From positions 1 through 36,839 of the forward strand of contig NZ_SZYE01000015.1 of the NCBI RefSeq assembly GCF_005239125.1: a stretch of 36,839 bases of DNA, read 5' to 3'. This DNA is from Cellulomonas hominis (GTDB taxonomy: Bacteria; Actinomycetota; Actinomycetes; Actinomycetales; Cellulomonadaceae). The notes below the pieces were generated by a model, which worked only from the letters and a program-made list of their open reading frames with translations, did no database searches and was not told where the DNA came from. Both the position numbers and the translations under genes were made by a program. Shown piece by piece: positions 16,802-25,430 of the stretch (positions are counted from its first letter, which is position 1; the number at the start of each line of letters is the position of its first letter).

Positions 16802-17017
16802 CTAGGACGGGAGCGGATAGCGCCATTGCTTCCGGTCAACTGCGCGGCCTGTCGGATCCATGCTCCACGTGACGGTGACGGTAGTATCTGTGGTCGCGAG
16901 CGTGCCGACGGCGAGAAACTCGACGGCTTCGTCAGGCGCGACACGCGTTGGGTCGCCGTTGACAACGTCGGGTCCCATCAGCGACGAGTGGCCCTCCAGC
17001 TTGACGCGCTCGCTCAG
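16802..17017 (-). pseudogene. fragment of an unknown beta-rich protein
   Basis: The last ~72 residues of a minus-strand frame have protein character: LSERVKLEGHSSLMGPDVVN, DEAVEFLAVGTLATTDTTVTVTW and DRKQWRYPLPS before the stop at 16802, alternating hydrophobic residues as in a beta-sandwich edge. Upstream the frame is low-complexity. An ATG at 16978 could start a 58-residue protein, but the 5' part of a larger gene seems more likely to be missing. It lies just upstream of the SIR2 gene on the same strand. Confidence 0.35.
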
Positions 17018-17259
17018 CGGGCCACCTCGGTGGCGTCTGTCTGCGCCCCATCGCTTGCCCGGTCGGGCCCAGGGGCGTGCAAGATGGTGGCGACCACGCC
17101 TCGTCCCGGGAGCCGAGACCTTCGCGCCCGCGCCTATGTCCCCCGTGCGCAGGGAGTACACCGACGGCCGCGCGCCACCGTATCGAGGGGGTGGGCGCCC
17201 GTGGTCCACTTCGCTGCGATCGGACGCTGATTCCCGAGACGGCGGGGCGACCATCTCGC

Positions 17260-17265
17260 TACGGT
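17260..17265 (+). promoter_or_regulatory. -10-like element of the RelA/SpoT-like gene
   Basis: TACGGT six bases before the ATG at 17272, inside CGCTACGGTCGCGCT, nearly identical to the region before the SIR2 start. No Shine-Dalgarno, so probably leaderless. Confidence 0.5.
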
Positions 17266-17271
17266 CGCGCT

Positions 17272-18336
17272 ATGAAGGCAGTGCCTGCACCCGATGCTGA
17301 GTTCCCATTCACGTTCTCGCAGTTCGAGGAGTGGTACGAGGAGCTGACTCGCGCCCAGCTCGAACCGGCACGCGTCGCGTTCGAGCGCATGATGACGACC
17401 GAACTGCGAACCCTCGAGATCGAGTCGGGAACCGGGCGGTTCCGTACGCCGACGAGTCGAATCAAGGAGCCCTTCCGCCTCTGGGCCAAGATGAAGATGC
17501 CGAAGTACAGCGGACGCATCACCCAGCTCGGTGACATCCCCAAGGTGATCGACGACCTGATCGGTGTCCGGATCGTCTGCGTCAACAAGGCGGATCTGAA
17601 CGCTGTTCGCAAGGCCCTTGACGGCTTCGCGCGCAGCAGCCAGTCCAACGACTTCGGCATCGCGATCGAGGACAACTCAGAACGCGACTACCTGTCGAAG
17701 CCGAAGGACTCGGGCTACCGCGCCTACCACGCGAACCTCGTCACCCGCGTGTCGCACCGCAACGGCATGTTCGTCGTCCGCGGAGAACTTCAGGTGCGCA
17801 CCCTGCTCCAGGACGGATGGGGCGAGCTGACCCACGAGGACACCTACAAGCCCGACCAGGAAGTTCCGCCTATCGTCGAGGTTCTCGCGCTGCGCATGGG
17901 CGAGCTCTTGGCGACCGTCGACGACATCGCGCAGGACATCCGTCAAGAGCTCGGCCGTGACCTCGAAGCGGCCGTCGTCGACGACGCCAAGGGTGCGGCG
18001 CCTGACGACAAGGTGACGACCGAGGAGCCGACCGCGCTCTCTGCACTCGTCGCTGGGCGTGCGGCGAGCATCATCACCAGTTCCAAGCGGCCCCTGGCGC
18101 TCTCTCAGATCGCCACCCAACTCCGAGGGACCTTCGGCGGTCACGAGCTGACCGGATGGTTTGGGCACGGGGCGTTCAAGAACTTCCTCCTCGACGCGGT
18201 CCCGGGGGCGCGCATCATCCCGATCGGCCCGAGCTACGCGGTGCCTCCTGGCGTCGAACCCGACGAGACCTGGCCCGAGAAACTACGGCGCGCCGTCGAA
18301 GGAGAGTCGAGTCCTCGCAGGGAGGATCCGTCGTGA
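17272..18336 (+). CDS. RelA/SpoT-synthetase-domain protein with a C-terminal OST-HTH-like domain
   Basis: 354 residues. Residues about 60-195 form a RelA/SpoT nucleotidyltransferase domain: RIKEPFRLWAKMK (63-75), DDLIGVRIVCV (94-104), RDYLSKPKDSGYRAYHANL (138-156) and GELQVRTLLQDGWGELTHED (171-190). The Glu and Gln of ELQVRT and the His of THED match the synthetase signature, so the site looks intact. There is no HD hydrolase domain, ACT or TGS, so it is not a housekeeping Rel. After an acidic linker (236-256), residues about 257-330 (RAASIITSSKRPLALSQIA, then GWFGHGAFKNFLL) resemble an OST-HTH/LOTUS-type winged helix. Product could be (p)ppGpp, (p)ppApp or a pyrophosphorylated RNA, as in toxic small alarmone synthetases; that is inference. 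Confidence 0.85.
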   Translation: MKAVPAPDAEFPFTFSQFEEWYEELTRAQLEPARVAFERMMTTELRTLEIESGTGRFRTPTSRIKEPFRLWAKMKMPKYSGRITQLGDIPKVIDDLIGVRIVCVNKADLNAVRKALDGFARSSQSNDFGIAIEDNSERDYLSKPKDSGYRAYHANLVTRVSHRNGMFVVRGELQVRTLLQDGWGELTHEDTYKPDQEVPPIVEVLALRMGELLATVDDIAQDIRQELGRDLEAAVVDDAKGAAPDDKVTTEEPTALSALVAGRAASIITSSKRPLALSQIATQLRGTFGGHELTGWFGHGAFKNFLLDAVPGARIIPIGPSYAVPPGVEPDETWPEKLRRAVEGESSPRREDPS

Positions 18337-18419
18337 CGTCAGATCTCGACGGCGTCAGGTCAGATATTTCACACGAACGGCGGTTGGTTGCCTAGCGACC
18401 GGTCTGGTCGAGTAGAGGA

Positions 18420-18980
18420 ATGGGTTTTGACTATGTCGACCTCGATGACGACGTGCGTGGGCATATGCTCGCTGAGTTCGAACTCGACGCGAGCGGCGAG
18501 CTGTACTTGAGCAAGCACTTCAGCAACCTCGGCGCCGAGAGCTACCCGGCCCACATGCGAACAGCGATCCAGGCCGGCAACGACGCGTCGTTGGCTGAAG
18601 CGCTCCGCCGCCAGGAGTACTTCAACTCGCACTACATGCGGGCAGCTCCCGGCGGGGGATCGACCCGTGTCCGGGTGTCGCGCAACGTCGCGGAGACGTT
18701 CGCCCAGGGGGAGTTCAACCGCTTCTACCTGCGCGGACTGTGCAGCAACGTTCTGGCAACCAGCGGCGAGGAGGCCCAGATCGAGATCTACCGGGCGCGC
18801 GCGTCGGCGAACCCGCGCCCCGAGTCCCAGGCGATGGTCGGCAAGCTCGTCCTCGCCGCAGCGCTTCTCGCGGACCTGCGTGCCCACAAGGGTCTCGACC
18901 TGGCGCTCGGAATACCCGCGGGGCCGAACTCCGGATTGTCCGCTCGCAGGCCACGGATCGCCGCGCCGCCGTCCGAATAG
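18420..18980 (+). CDS. unknown 186-aa protein of the SIR2/Rel cassette
   Basis: Acidic N-terminus (FDYVDLDDDVRGHMLAEFELD), a central block FAQGEFNRFYLRGLCSNVLA, then EIYRARASANPRPESQAMVGK, AALLADLRAHKG and a C-terminal motif LALGIPAGPNSGLSAR. The conserved-looking blocks suggest a real family, probably a mixed alpha/beta soluble protein, but I cannot name it or give a function. It starts 83 bases after the Rel-like gene, so cotranscription is possible. GAGGA sits directly against the ATG at 18420, too close for a normal Shine-Dalgarno; the start could be leaderless or slightly downstream. Confidence 0.75.
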   Translation: MGFDYVDLDDDVRGHMLAEFELDASGELYLSKHFSNLGAESYPAHMRTAIQAGNDASLAEALRRQEYFNSHYMRAAPGGGSTRVRVSRNVAETFAQGEFNRFYLRGLCSNVLATSGEEAQIEIYRARASANPRPESQAMVGKLVLAAALLADLRAHKGLDLALGIPAGPNSGLSARRPRIAAPPSE

Positions 18981-19097
18981 GACAAAGCGCCGAAGCCGTA
19001 CTTTCGCCACGTCCATGGGGGGCGGGCTATGTGTCGGCATCGGCGCCAAGAGTCCCCGGCTCCCAGTCGATCGTTTCCTAGAATCGGTTGCAGGCCC

Positions 19098-19495
19098 CGT
19101 TCGGAGGGGGTTCTTGGCCGGCCCCGTCGGGGGGCCAGACACGGGGCGACTGTGGCCCTGTCACGAATCGCGCAGATGCACGCCGACGAGATCCGCATGC
19201 ACGATTGGTCGGACGCTCACACTCGGCTCGACCGCGCAGGGCGCAACCGCGCCGACGACCGGTGTCCGAGCGAAGCGCTCGACGAGACTCGGACCCGCAA
19301 CGTCCGCGTCAATGTGTTGTGGGTGACCGCGCAGGTGCTCGCGTACAACGACCCGAACTTCGACGCCGTCGAGTTCGCGTCGGCGTGCGGGATCAAGGAC
19401 CTCGGACGAGGGTGGCTGGTCAAAGGTCTGCGCGGTCACGACGGGACGTACCAGCGCCCTGGGACGACCGAGTACAACGGGAACGACTCTCAGGC
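19098..19495 (+). repeat. direct repeat, copy 2 (matches 14330-14712)
   Basis: Second copy of the 0.37-kb repeat. It includes the GGCCCCGTCGGGGGGCC hairpin at about 19120-19136 and the unknown reading frame. A possible promoter (TAGAAT, 19079-19084) precedes it. Diverged from copy 1 at many third-codon positions, which indicates past selection on the protein. Confidence 0.8.
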
Positions 19496-19573
19496 GGCCC
19501 CATACGTGCCTCCCTGCGCTTCTACAAACTCATCCAGGTCCTCGTCCGGCGAGTCGGCGAACTGCGCCGATGA
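19152..19573 (+). pseudogene. unknown repeated protein, copy 2 (probable frameshift)
   Basis: From the GTG at 19152 the frame reads ALSRIAQMHADEIRMHDWSD, RTRNVRVNVLWVTAQVLAYN, NFDAVEFASACGI-DLGRGWL, closely matching copy 1. Past GNDSQ (about 19495) this frame remains open to 19874 without protein character. The frame one base over reads RASLRFYKLIQVLVRRVGELRR and stops at 19573, which looks like a genuine amphipathic C-terminus, so a single frameshift near 19490 would give a complete ~140-residue protein. Function unknown. Confidence 0.45.
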
Positions 19574-19597
19574 CACCTTCGCAGGTCCCGCAGTCCA

Positions 19598-19661
19598 GCC
19601 TGTGCACAGCGCGACCCTCAACCTGCACACGCTCCTGACCAGGGACGACGTCGTCGCAGGT
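19598..19661 (+). repeat. island repeat B (matches 13157-13219)
   Basis: Same-orientation partner of repeat A, lying just after copy 2 and just before the chromosome resumes. See repeat A for the shared words. Confidence 0.55.
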
Positions 19662-19691
19662 CAGAACGATCGACAAACGAGCCACCACCAC

Positions 19692-19702
19692 CCCACCACG
19701 GC
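19692..19702 (+). other. candidate right attachment core
   Basis: CCCACCACGGC, identical to the 11 bases across the tRNA-Val 3' end (5559-5569). It is placed where island-like DNA gives way to high-GC genes, but is short and the neighbouring sequence is CCACC-rich, which raises the chance of coincidence. Confidence 0.3.
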
Positions 19703-19764
19703 ATGTCCGGCACGGCTGCCCCTCCCACAGCCCCCAGGGGCCTTCCCCGGGAGTCCTGAGGTCG

Positions 19765-20133
19765 TCAGGCGTCGTCGAAGCGGTCGCGCGCCGCCTCCAC
19801 CTCCGCCAGGTGCGCGGAGGTCCAGGCGAGCAGGGCGTCGACGGGCTCCCGGAGGGTCTTGCCGAGCGGGGTGATCGCGTACTCGACCGCCACCGGACGC
19901 GTGCTGATGACCGCACGGCCGACGATGCCGTTGCGCTCGAGCCGGCGGAGCGTCGCGGTCAACGACTTCGCCGTGACGGCCGGGATCGCCCGGCGCAGGT
20001 CGTTGAACCGGGCGGGCGCCTCGCACAGGTGCTCGAGGACCTGCATCGACCAGGTGTCCAGCACCTGCTCGAGCAGCTCGCGGTGGGGCGCGCCGACGGC
20101 GAGGCGCTCGGCGGGCGTGGCGGTTTCGGTCAC
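19765..20133 (-). CDS. HxlR-family transcriptional regulator
   Basis: 122-residue winged-helix regulator. The HxlR core is visible: LLEQVLDTWSMQVLEHLCEA (helix 1-2), ARFNDLRRAIPAVTAKSLTATLRRLERNGIV (recognition region) and VEYAITPLGKTLREPVDALLAW (wing and C-terminal helix). One Cys lies in the EHLCEAP turn, near where some HxlR/YodB proteins carry a redox-sensing Cys. The GTG at 20133 is chosen over the longer frame because the family begins just after it and the longer frame would cover the divergent Rid gene. Divergent from the Rid gene with 78 bases between, so it probably controls it. Confidence 0.9.
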   Translation of the reverse strand: MTETATPAERLAVGAPHRELLEQVLDTWSMQVLEHLCEAPARFNDLRRAIPAVTAKSLTATLRRLERNGIVGRAVISTRPVAVEYAITPLGKTLREPVDALLAWTSAHLAEVEAARDRFDDA

Positions 20134-20211
20134 GACACCTAGTCTCGTTGAAGTGTCCTGCGGGTACCACGTAGGAAGGGGATACCTGCTTCCCACCCTT
20201 CGGAGGACCTC
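20134..20211. promoter_or_regulatory. divergent HxlR/Rid control region
   Basis: Contains an imperfect dyad GGTACC (20163-20168) ... GATACC (20181-20186) around GTAGGAAGG, a plausible HxlR operator, and the Shine-Dalgarno CGGAGG (20201-20206) of the Rid gene. Confidence 0.4.
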
Positions 20212-20625
20212 GTGCCCGTCCAGCTGCTCAGCCCCGCCGGTCTCGCCCACCCCGTCCCGTACCAGCACGTCGCGATCGGCTCGGGCACCCGCCAGGTGCA
20301 CGTCGCCGGCCAGGTCGGCAGCGTCGACGCGGACGGCGCACCGCTCGCCGCCGACGACATCGCCGGGCACGTGGCCGACGCGCTCCGGAACGTCGCGACG
20401 GCCCTCGCGGGCGCGGGTGCGACCTTCGCCGACGTCGTCCGGCTGACCATCTACGTGACCCGGTGGACGGCCGACCAGATGCCCGCGTTCCTCGCCGGCG
20501 TCGGGTCGGTGGCGGAGGAGCTCGGGCTGCCGACGCCGCTGCCTCCCGCGTCGCTGATCGGGGTCGAGGTGCTGTTCGAGCCCGGCGTCCGCGTGGAGAT
20601 CGAGGCGACCGCGGTGATCGGCTGA
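20212..20625 (+). CDS. Rid (YjgF/YER057c/UK114) family protein
   Basis: 137 residues of the trimeric Rid fold: HVAIGSGTRQVHVAGQVG (N-terminal strands), NVATALAGAGATFADVVRLTIYVTRW (central helix and strand) and PPASLIGVEVLFEPGVRVEIEATAV (C-terminal strands). In RidA the active-site Arg follows P-A in the PAR segment and captures enamine/imine intermediates; here that position is Ser (PAS), so it belongs to an Arg-less Rid subgroup and may not be a classical 2-aminoacrylate deaminase. The GTG at 20212 has GGAGG at 20202. Probably regulated by the divergent HxlR gene. Confidence 0.9.
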   Translation: MPVQLLSPAGLAHPVPYQHVAIGSGTRQVHVAGQVGSVDADGAPLAADDIAGHVADALRNVATALAGAGATFADVVRLTIYVTRWTADQMPAFLAGVGSVAEELGLPTPLPPASLIGVEVLFEPGVRVEIEATAVIG

Positions 20626-20653
20626 TCCAGGGCGCCCCGGGAGCGGGGCGTCG

Positions 20654-20818
20654 TCAGCGGTTGAGCAGGCGGCCGAGGAACCCCCGGCCGGGCTCGGCGT
20701 CGGGGTGCCCGTCGCACCACTGGTCGGCCGGTACGACGCGCCGGACGTCGGCGACGTGCTCGCCGCACCCGGCCCAGGTCGTCTTGCCGCACTGCCGGCA
20801 GGTCGTCGGGTAGCACAT
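20654..20818 (-). CDS. small zinc-ribbon-like protein, 54 aa
   Basis: 54 residues beginning MCYPTTCRQCGKTTWAGCGEH with a further Cys and His in QWCDGH and ending GFLGRLLNR. Two Cys pairs (CRQC and CGEH/CDGH) could hold one zinc ion. AGGAG lies seven bases before the ATG at 20818. Similar tiny Cys-rich proteins are common in actinobacteria; function unknown. It lies 29 bases downstream of the CsoR-family gene on the same strand and may be the last gene of that operon. Confidence 0.8.
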   Translation of the reverse strand: MCYPTTCRQCGKTTWAGCGEHVADVRRVVPADQWCDGHPDAEPGRGFLGRLLNR

Positions 20819-20847
20819 GGGTCTGCTCCTGTTCGTGGAGGGGGGGG

Positions 20848-22993
<2,146 letters not shown>

Positions 22994-22999
22994 GGCACC

Positions 23000-23021
23000 A
23001 CCATATACCCCCGGGGGTATA
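23000..23021 (-). promoter_or_regulatory. CsoR/CstR-type operator overlapping a -10 element
   Basis: A perfect 18-bp palindrome TATACCCCC-GGGGGTATA at 23004-23021, the G-tract dyad typical of CsoR/CstR operators. Its edge overlaps TATGGT (23000-23005), the presumed -10 element of the leader/reductase/regulator operon, so binding would block RNA polymerase. Confidence 0.8.
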
Positions 23022-23054
23022 CCTCCGACCGCGGAGCCGGCCGGCGCGCGGCCC

Positions 23055-23660
23055 TCAGCCCTCCGGCAGGAGGGGGCGCACGACGCGCGCGGGGTTCCCG
23101 GCGACGACCACGTCCGGCGGCACGTCCTTCGTGACCACGGACCCCGCGCCGACGACCGACCGCGCGCCGATCGTCACGCCCGGGCACACGACGACGCTGC
23201 CGCCGAGCCACACGCCGTCCTCGATCGTGATGGGGGAGACCCGCTCCCAGCCCTGCGGGCGCAGCTCCGGGTCCAGCACGTGGGTCGGCGTGTACAGCCG
23301 CACGCTCGGGCCGATCAGCACGTCCGCGCCGATGCGGATCTCGCCGCCGCCCAGGGTGAGGAAGTCCGCGTTGACGAAGGTCCGGTCGCCGAGGTGCAGC
23401 CGGTGCCCGTAGTCCAGGTAGAACGGCGGGCGGAAGTCGACGCCCTCCCCGACGGTGCCCAGCAGCTCGCGGAACAGCTGCTCGGCCGCGGGGCGGTCCT
23501 CGTCGTAGAGGGCCGTGATCCGGCGGCACGTGCGCTGGGTGCTGGTCGTCATCCCGGCCAGCTCGGGGCCGGACCGGTAGCGGTACCAGTCGCCGGCGAC
23601 CATCTTGTCGTACTCGGTGCGGCCGTCCGCGAGGGCGGTCGCGAGGTCGAGCTCCTGCAC
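23055..23660 (-). CDS. maltose O-acetyltransferase family (hexapeptide-repeat) enzyme
   Basis: 201 residues. The N-terminal Mac-type region (TEYDKMVAGDWYRYRSGPEL) is followed by a left-handed beta-helix: DYGHRLHLGDRTFVNADFL, GGGEIRIGADVLIGPSVRLYT, ITIEDGVWLGGSVVVCPGVTIG, SVVGAGSVVTKDVPPDVVVAGNPAR. The His in PTHVLDP is at the catalytic position of NodL/Maa/LacA transferases, which use acetyl-CoA. The GTG at 23660 has AAGGAG seven bases upstream; the longer frame lacks family character. Substrate (maltose, glucose or another sugar) cannot be told from sequence. Confidence 0.92.
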   Translation of the reverse strand: MQELDLATALADGRTEYDKMVAGDWYRYRSGPELAGMTTSTQRTCRRITALYDEDRPAAEQLFRELLGTVGEGVDFRPPFYLDYGHRLHLGDRTFVNADFLTLGGGEIRIGADVLIGPSVRLYTPTHVLDPELRPQGWERVSPITIEDGVWLGGSVVVCPGVTIGARSVVGAGSVVTKDVPPDVVVAGNPARVVRPLLPEG

Positions 23661-23915
23661 GGGGTTCTCCTTCGTCACGGACGACGAGTGTCCCAGGCGG
23701 GGGCCGCGGGGCGCCGGGACCTCCGGCGCGGCCCCGGCCGTGAGCACGCCGCGAGCGGTCGCTCGCGGCCCGGGGCGCGCCTGCTCGTCGCGCGCGTCCG
23801 CTGTGCTCACGGCGTCCGCGGGTGTCGTGAGCACCCGGTCCCGGCGGGGTCGGATGGGCTCACCGCGTCGGGAATCGGCCCGTCCGCGGCCGACGACTGC
23901 GGAGAGGGGGGAACT
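23661..23915. promoter_or_regulatory. divergent intergenic region
   Basis: 255 bases between the acetyltransferase (minus) and a small membrane-protein gene (plus). Contains related GTGAGCAC/CGGTGCTCAC-like words around 23739-23840, but no clear operator. No gene seen. Confidence 0.35.
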
Positions 23916-24083
23916 GTGTACCAGATCACCGGACAGGGAGCGGGCGTGCTCGCCACGACGGGGCTGGCGCTCGCGAGCGGCTGGGTCGCCGCGTGGACGC
24001 TGGTCGTCGCCGGCATGGCCGCCTGGTCCGTGGCGCGGGTGCTGCGGCGCAAGGCCGTCGAGCGCGCCGGCCTCGCCCGCTGA
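23916..24083 (+). CDS. small membrane protein, 55 aa
   Basis: 55 residues: YQITGQGAGVLATTGLALAS, then a TM helix WVAAWTLVVAGMAAWSVARVL and a basic end RRKAVERAG. The form (TG-rich start, one TM, Arg/Lys tail) resembles short LPXTG-anchor-like actinobacterial membrane peptides of unknown function. A strong GAGAGGGGGG Shine-Dalgarno precedes the GTG at 23916; the much longer upstream frame is antisense to other genes. Confidence 0.7.
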   Translation: MYQITGQGAGVLATTGLALASGWVAAWTLVVAGMAAWSVARVLRRKAVERAGLAR

Positions 24084-24210
24084 CGACGGGTGGGCCGCGG
24101 TGCCGCGGAGGTGCGCCGTGGGAGACGGCGCGGGCGGGTGCGACCCGCCGGCCTCCGGGCGCCGGGGCCCCTCGTCGTCCCCGGCACGCCCCCGTGCGTG
24201 CGGACCTCGA

Positions 24211-24262
24211 CGCGGTGTCGGTGAGATACCGACACCGCGTCGCTATGATACCGACAGCGCGT
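24211..24262 (+). promoter_or_regulatory. TetR-type operator around a -10 element (ABC exporter promoter)
   Basis: A perfect 12-bp inverted repeat (24211-24222 with 24228-24239, CGCGGTGTCGGT arm, 5-nt spacer) is followed by -10-like TATGAT (24244-24249) and by a third half-site GATACCGACAGCGCG (from 24247). The promoter is thus bracketed by repressor half-sites. The TetR gene at 26186-26815 is the likely regulator. Confidence 0.65.
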
Positions 24263-24302
24263 CGGAAACCCGGCGCGTCCCCCCGACCCCGAGAGGCTCC
24301 CC

Positions 24303-25430
24303 GTGTTCCTCGCACTGCGCGAGCTCGCGTTCGCGCGCACCCGCTTCGGCCTGATGGGCGCGGTCGTCGCCCTGATCGCCGTCCTCATGGTCCTGCTCTC
24401 CGGCCTGTCCTCCGGGCTCGTGATCGACGGCGTCTCCGGGCTGCAGCGCAGCCGGATCGACGCCCTCGCCTTCGCGGAGGGCACCAAGACCGACTCCGCC
24501 TTCACGCGCTCCGAGGTCACCGCCGCGCAGCGGGACGCCTGGGCGGCGCAGGACGACGTGGCCGACGCCGAGCTGCTCGGGACGGCGATCGTCAACGCCA
24601 AGAACGACGACGGAGCCCCCGTCGACCTCACGCTGTTCGGCGTCGAGCCCGGCGGGTTCGTCGCACCCGAGGCGGCCGACGGCCGCGACCTCGCCGCGGA
24701 GGGCGAGGTCGTGCTGAGCGCCACCGCGCGGGACGAGGGCATCGCGCTGGGCGACGTGATCACGCTGGACCGGCTGGGCACGCGGCTCGAGGTCGTGGGC
24801 TTCGCGCCGGACCAGCGCACGTTCGGTCACGTCGACATCGGCTACGTGGCGCTGCGGACCTGGCAGGAGGTGCACGCCGGGGTCGGCGCCGGCGAGGCGG
24901 TGCCGGGCGACGCGTACGACGTCGCGAGCGTCGTGGCCCTCCGGTCCGCCGGGGGCGCGATCGACCTCGCGGCCGGTGACGCCGCGGCCGGCACGTCCGC
25001 CCGCACGATCGCCGACGCGTTCGACTCCTCGCCCGGCTACGCGGCCGAGCTCATGACGATGCAGCTGATCCAGGGCTTCCTGTACGCGATCTCCGCGCTC
25101 GTCGTCGGGGCGTTCTTCACGCTCTGGACGGTGCAGCGGACGCGGGAGCTCGCGGTCATGCGCGCCATCGGGGCCTCGACCCGCTACCTGCTGACCGACG
25201 GCCTGATGCAGGCGGCCATCCTGCTGGTGGGCGCGACCGCCGTCGGCGTCGCCGCCGGCCTCGGCCTGGGGGCCCTGCTGGGCGGGACGGGCATGCCGTT
25301 CTCGCTCGAGGTGGGCCCGGTCCTCGGCGGCGCGGCGCTGATCGTCGGCCTCGGGCTCGTCGGCGCCGCCGTCGCCACCACCCGCATCGTCTCCGTCGAC
25401 CCCGTCACCGCCCTGGGAGAGAACCGATGA
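24303..25430 (+). CDS. FtsX-like ABC transporter permease
   Basis: 375 residues with the MacB/FtsX layout: one N-terminal TM helix (LMGAVVALIAVLMVLLSGLSSG, about 17-38), a large extracytoplasmic domain (about 40-245), then three TM helices (FLYAISALVVGAFFTLW; AAILLVGATAVGVAAGLGLGALLGG; VLGGAALIVGLGLVGAAVA). The cytoplasmic loop TRELAVMRAIGASTRYLLTDGLMQ is the hallmark coupling segment contacting the ATPase. Start GTG at 24303. Overlaps the ATPase gene by ATGA (25427-25430), so the two are translationally coupled. Confidence 0.92.
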   Translation: MFLALRELAFARTRFGLMGAVVALIAVLMVLLSGLSSGLVIDGVSGLQRSRIDALAFAEGTKTDSAFTRSEVTAAQRDAWAAQDDVADAELLGTAIVNAKNDDGAPVDLTLFGVEPGGFVAPEAADGRDLAAEGEVVLSATARDEGIALGDVITLDRLGTRLEVVGFAPDQRTFGHVDIGYVALRTWQEVHAGVGAGEAVPGDAYDVASVVALRSAGGAIDLAAGDAAAGTSARTIADAFDSSPGYAAELMTMQLIQGFLYAISALVVGAFFTLWTVQRTRELAVMRAIGASTRYLLTDGLMQAAILLVGATAVGVAAGLGLGALLGGTGMPFSLEVGPVLGGAALIVGLGLVGAAVATTRIVSVDPVTALGENR

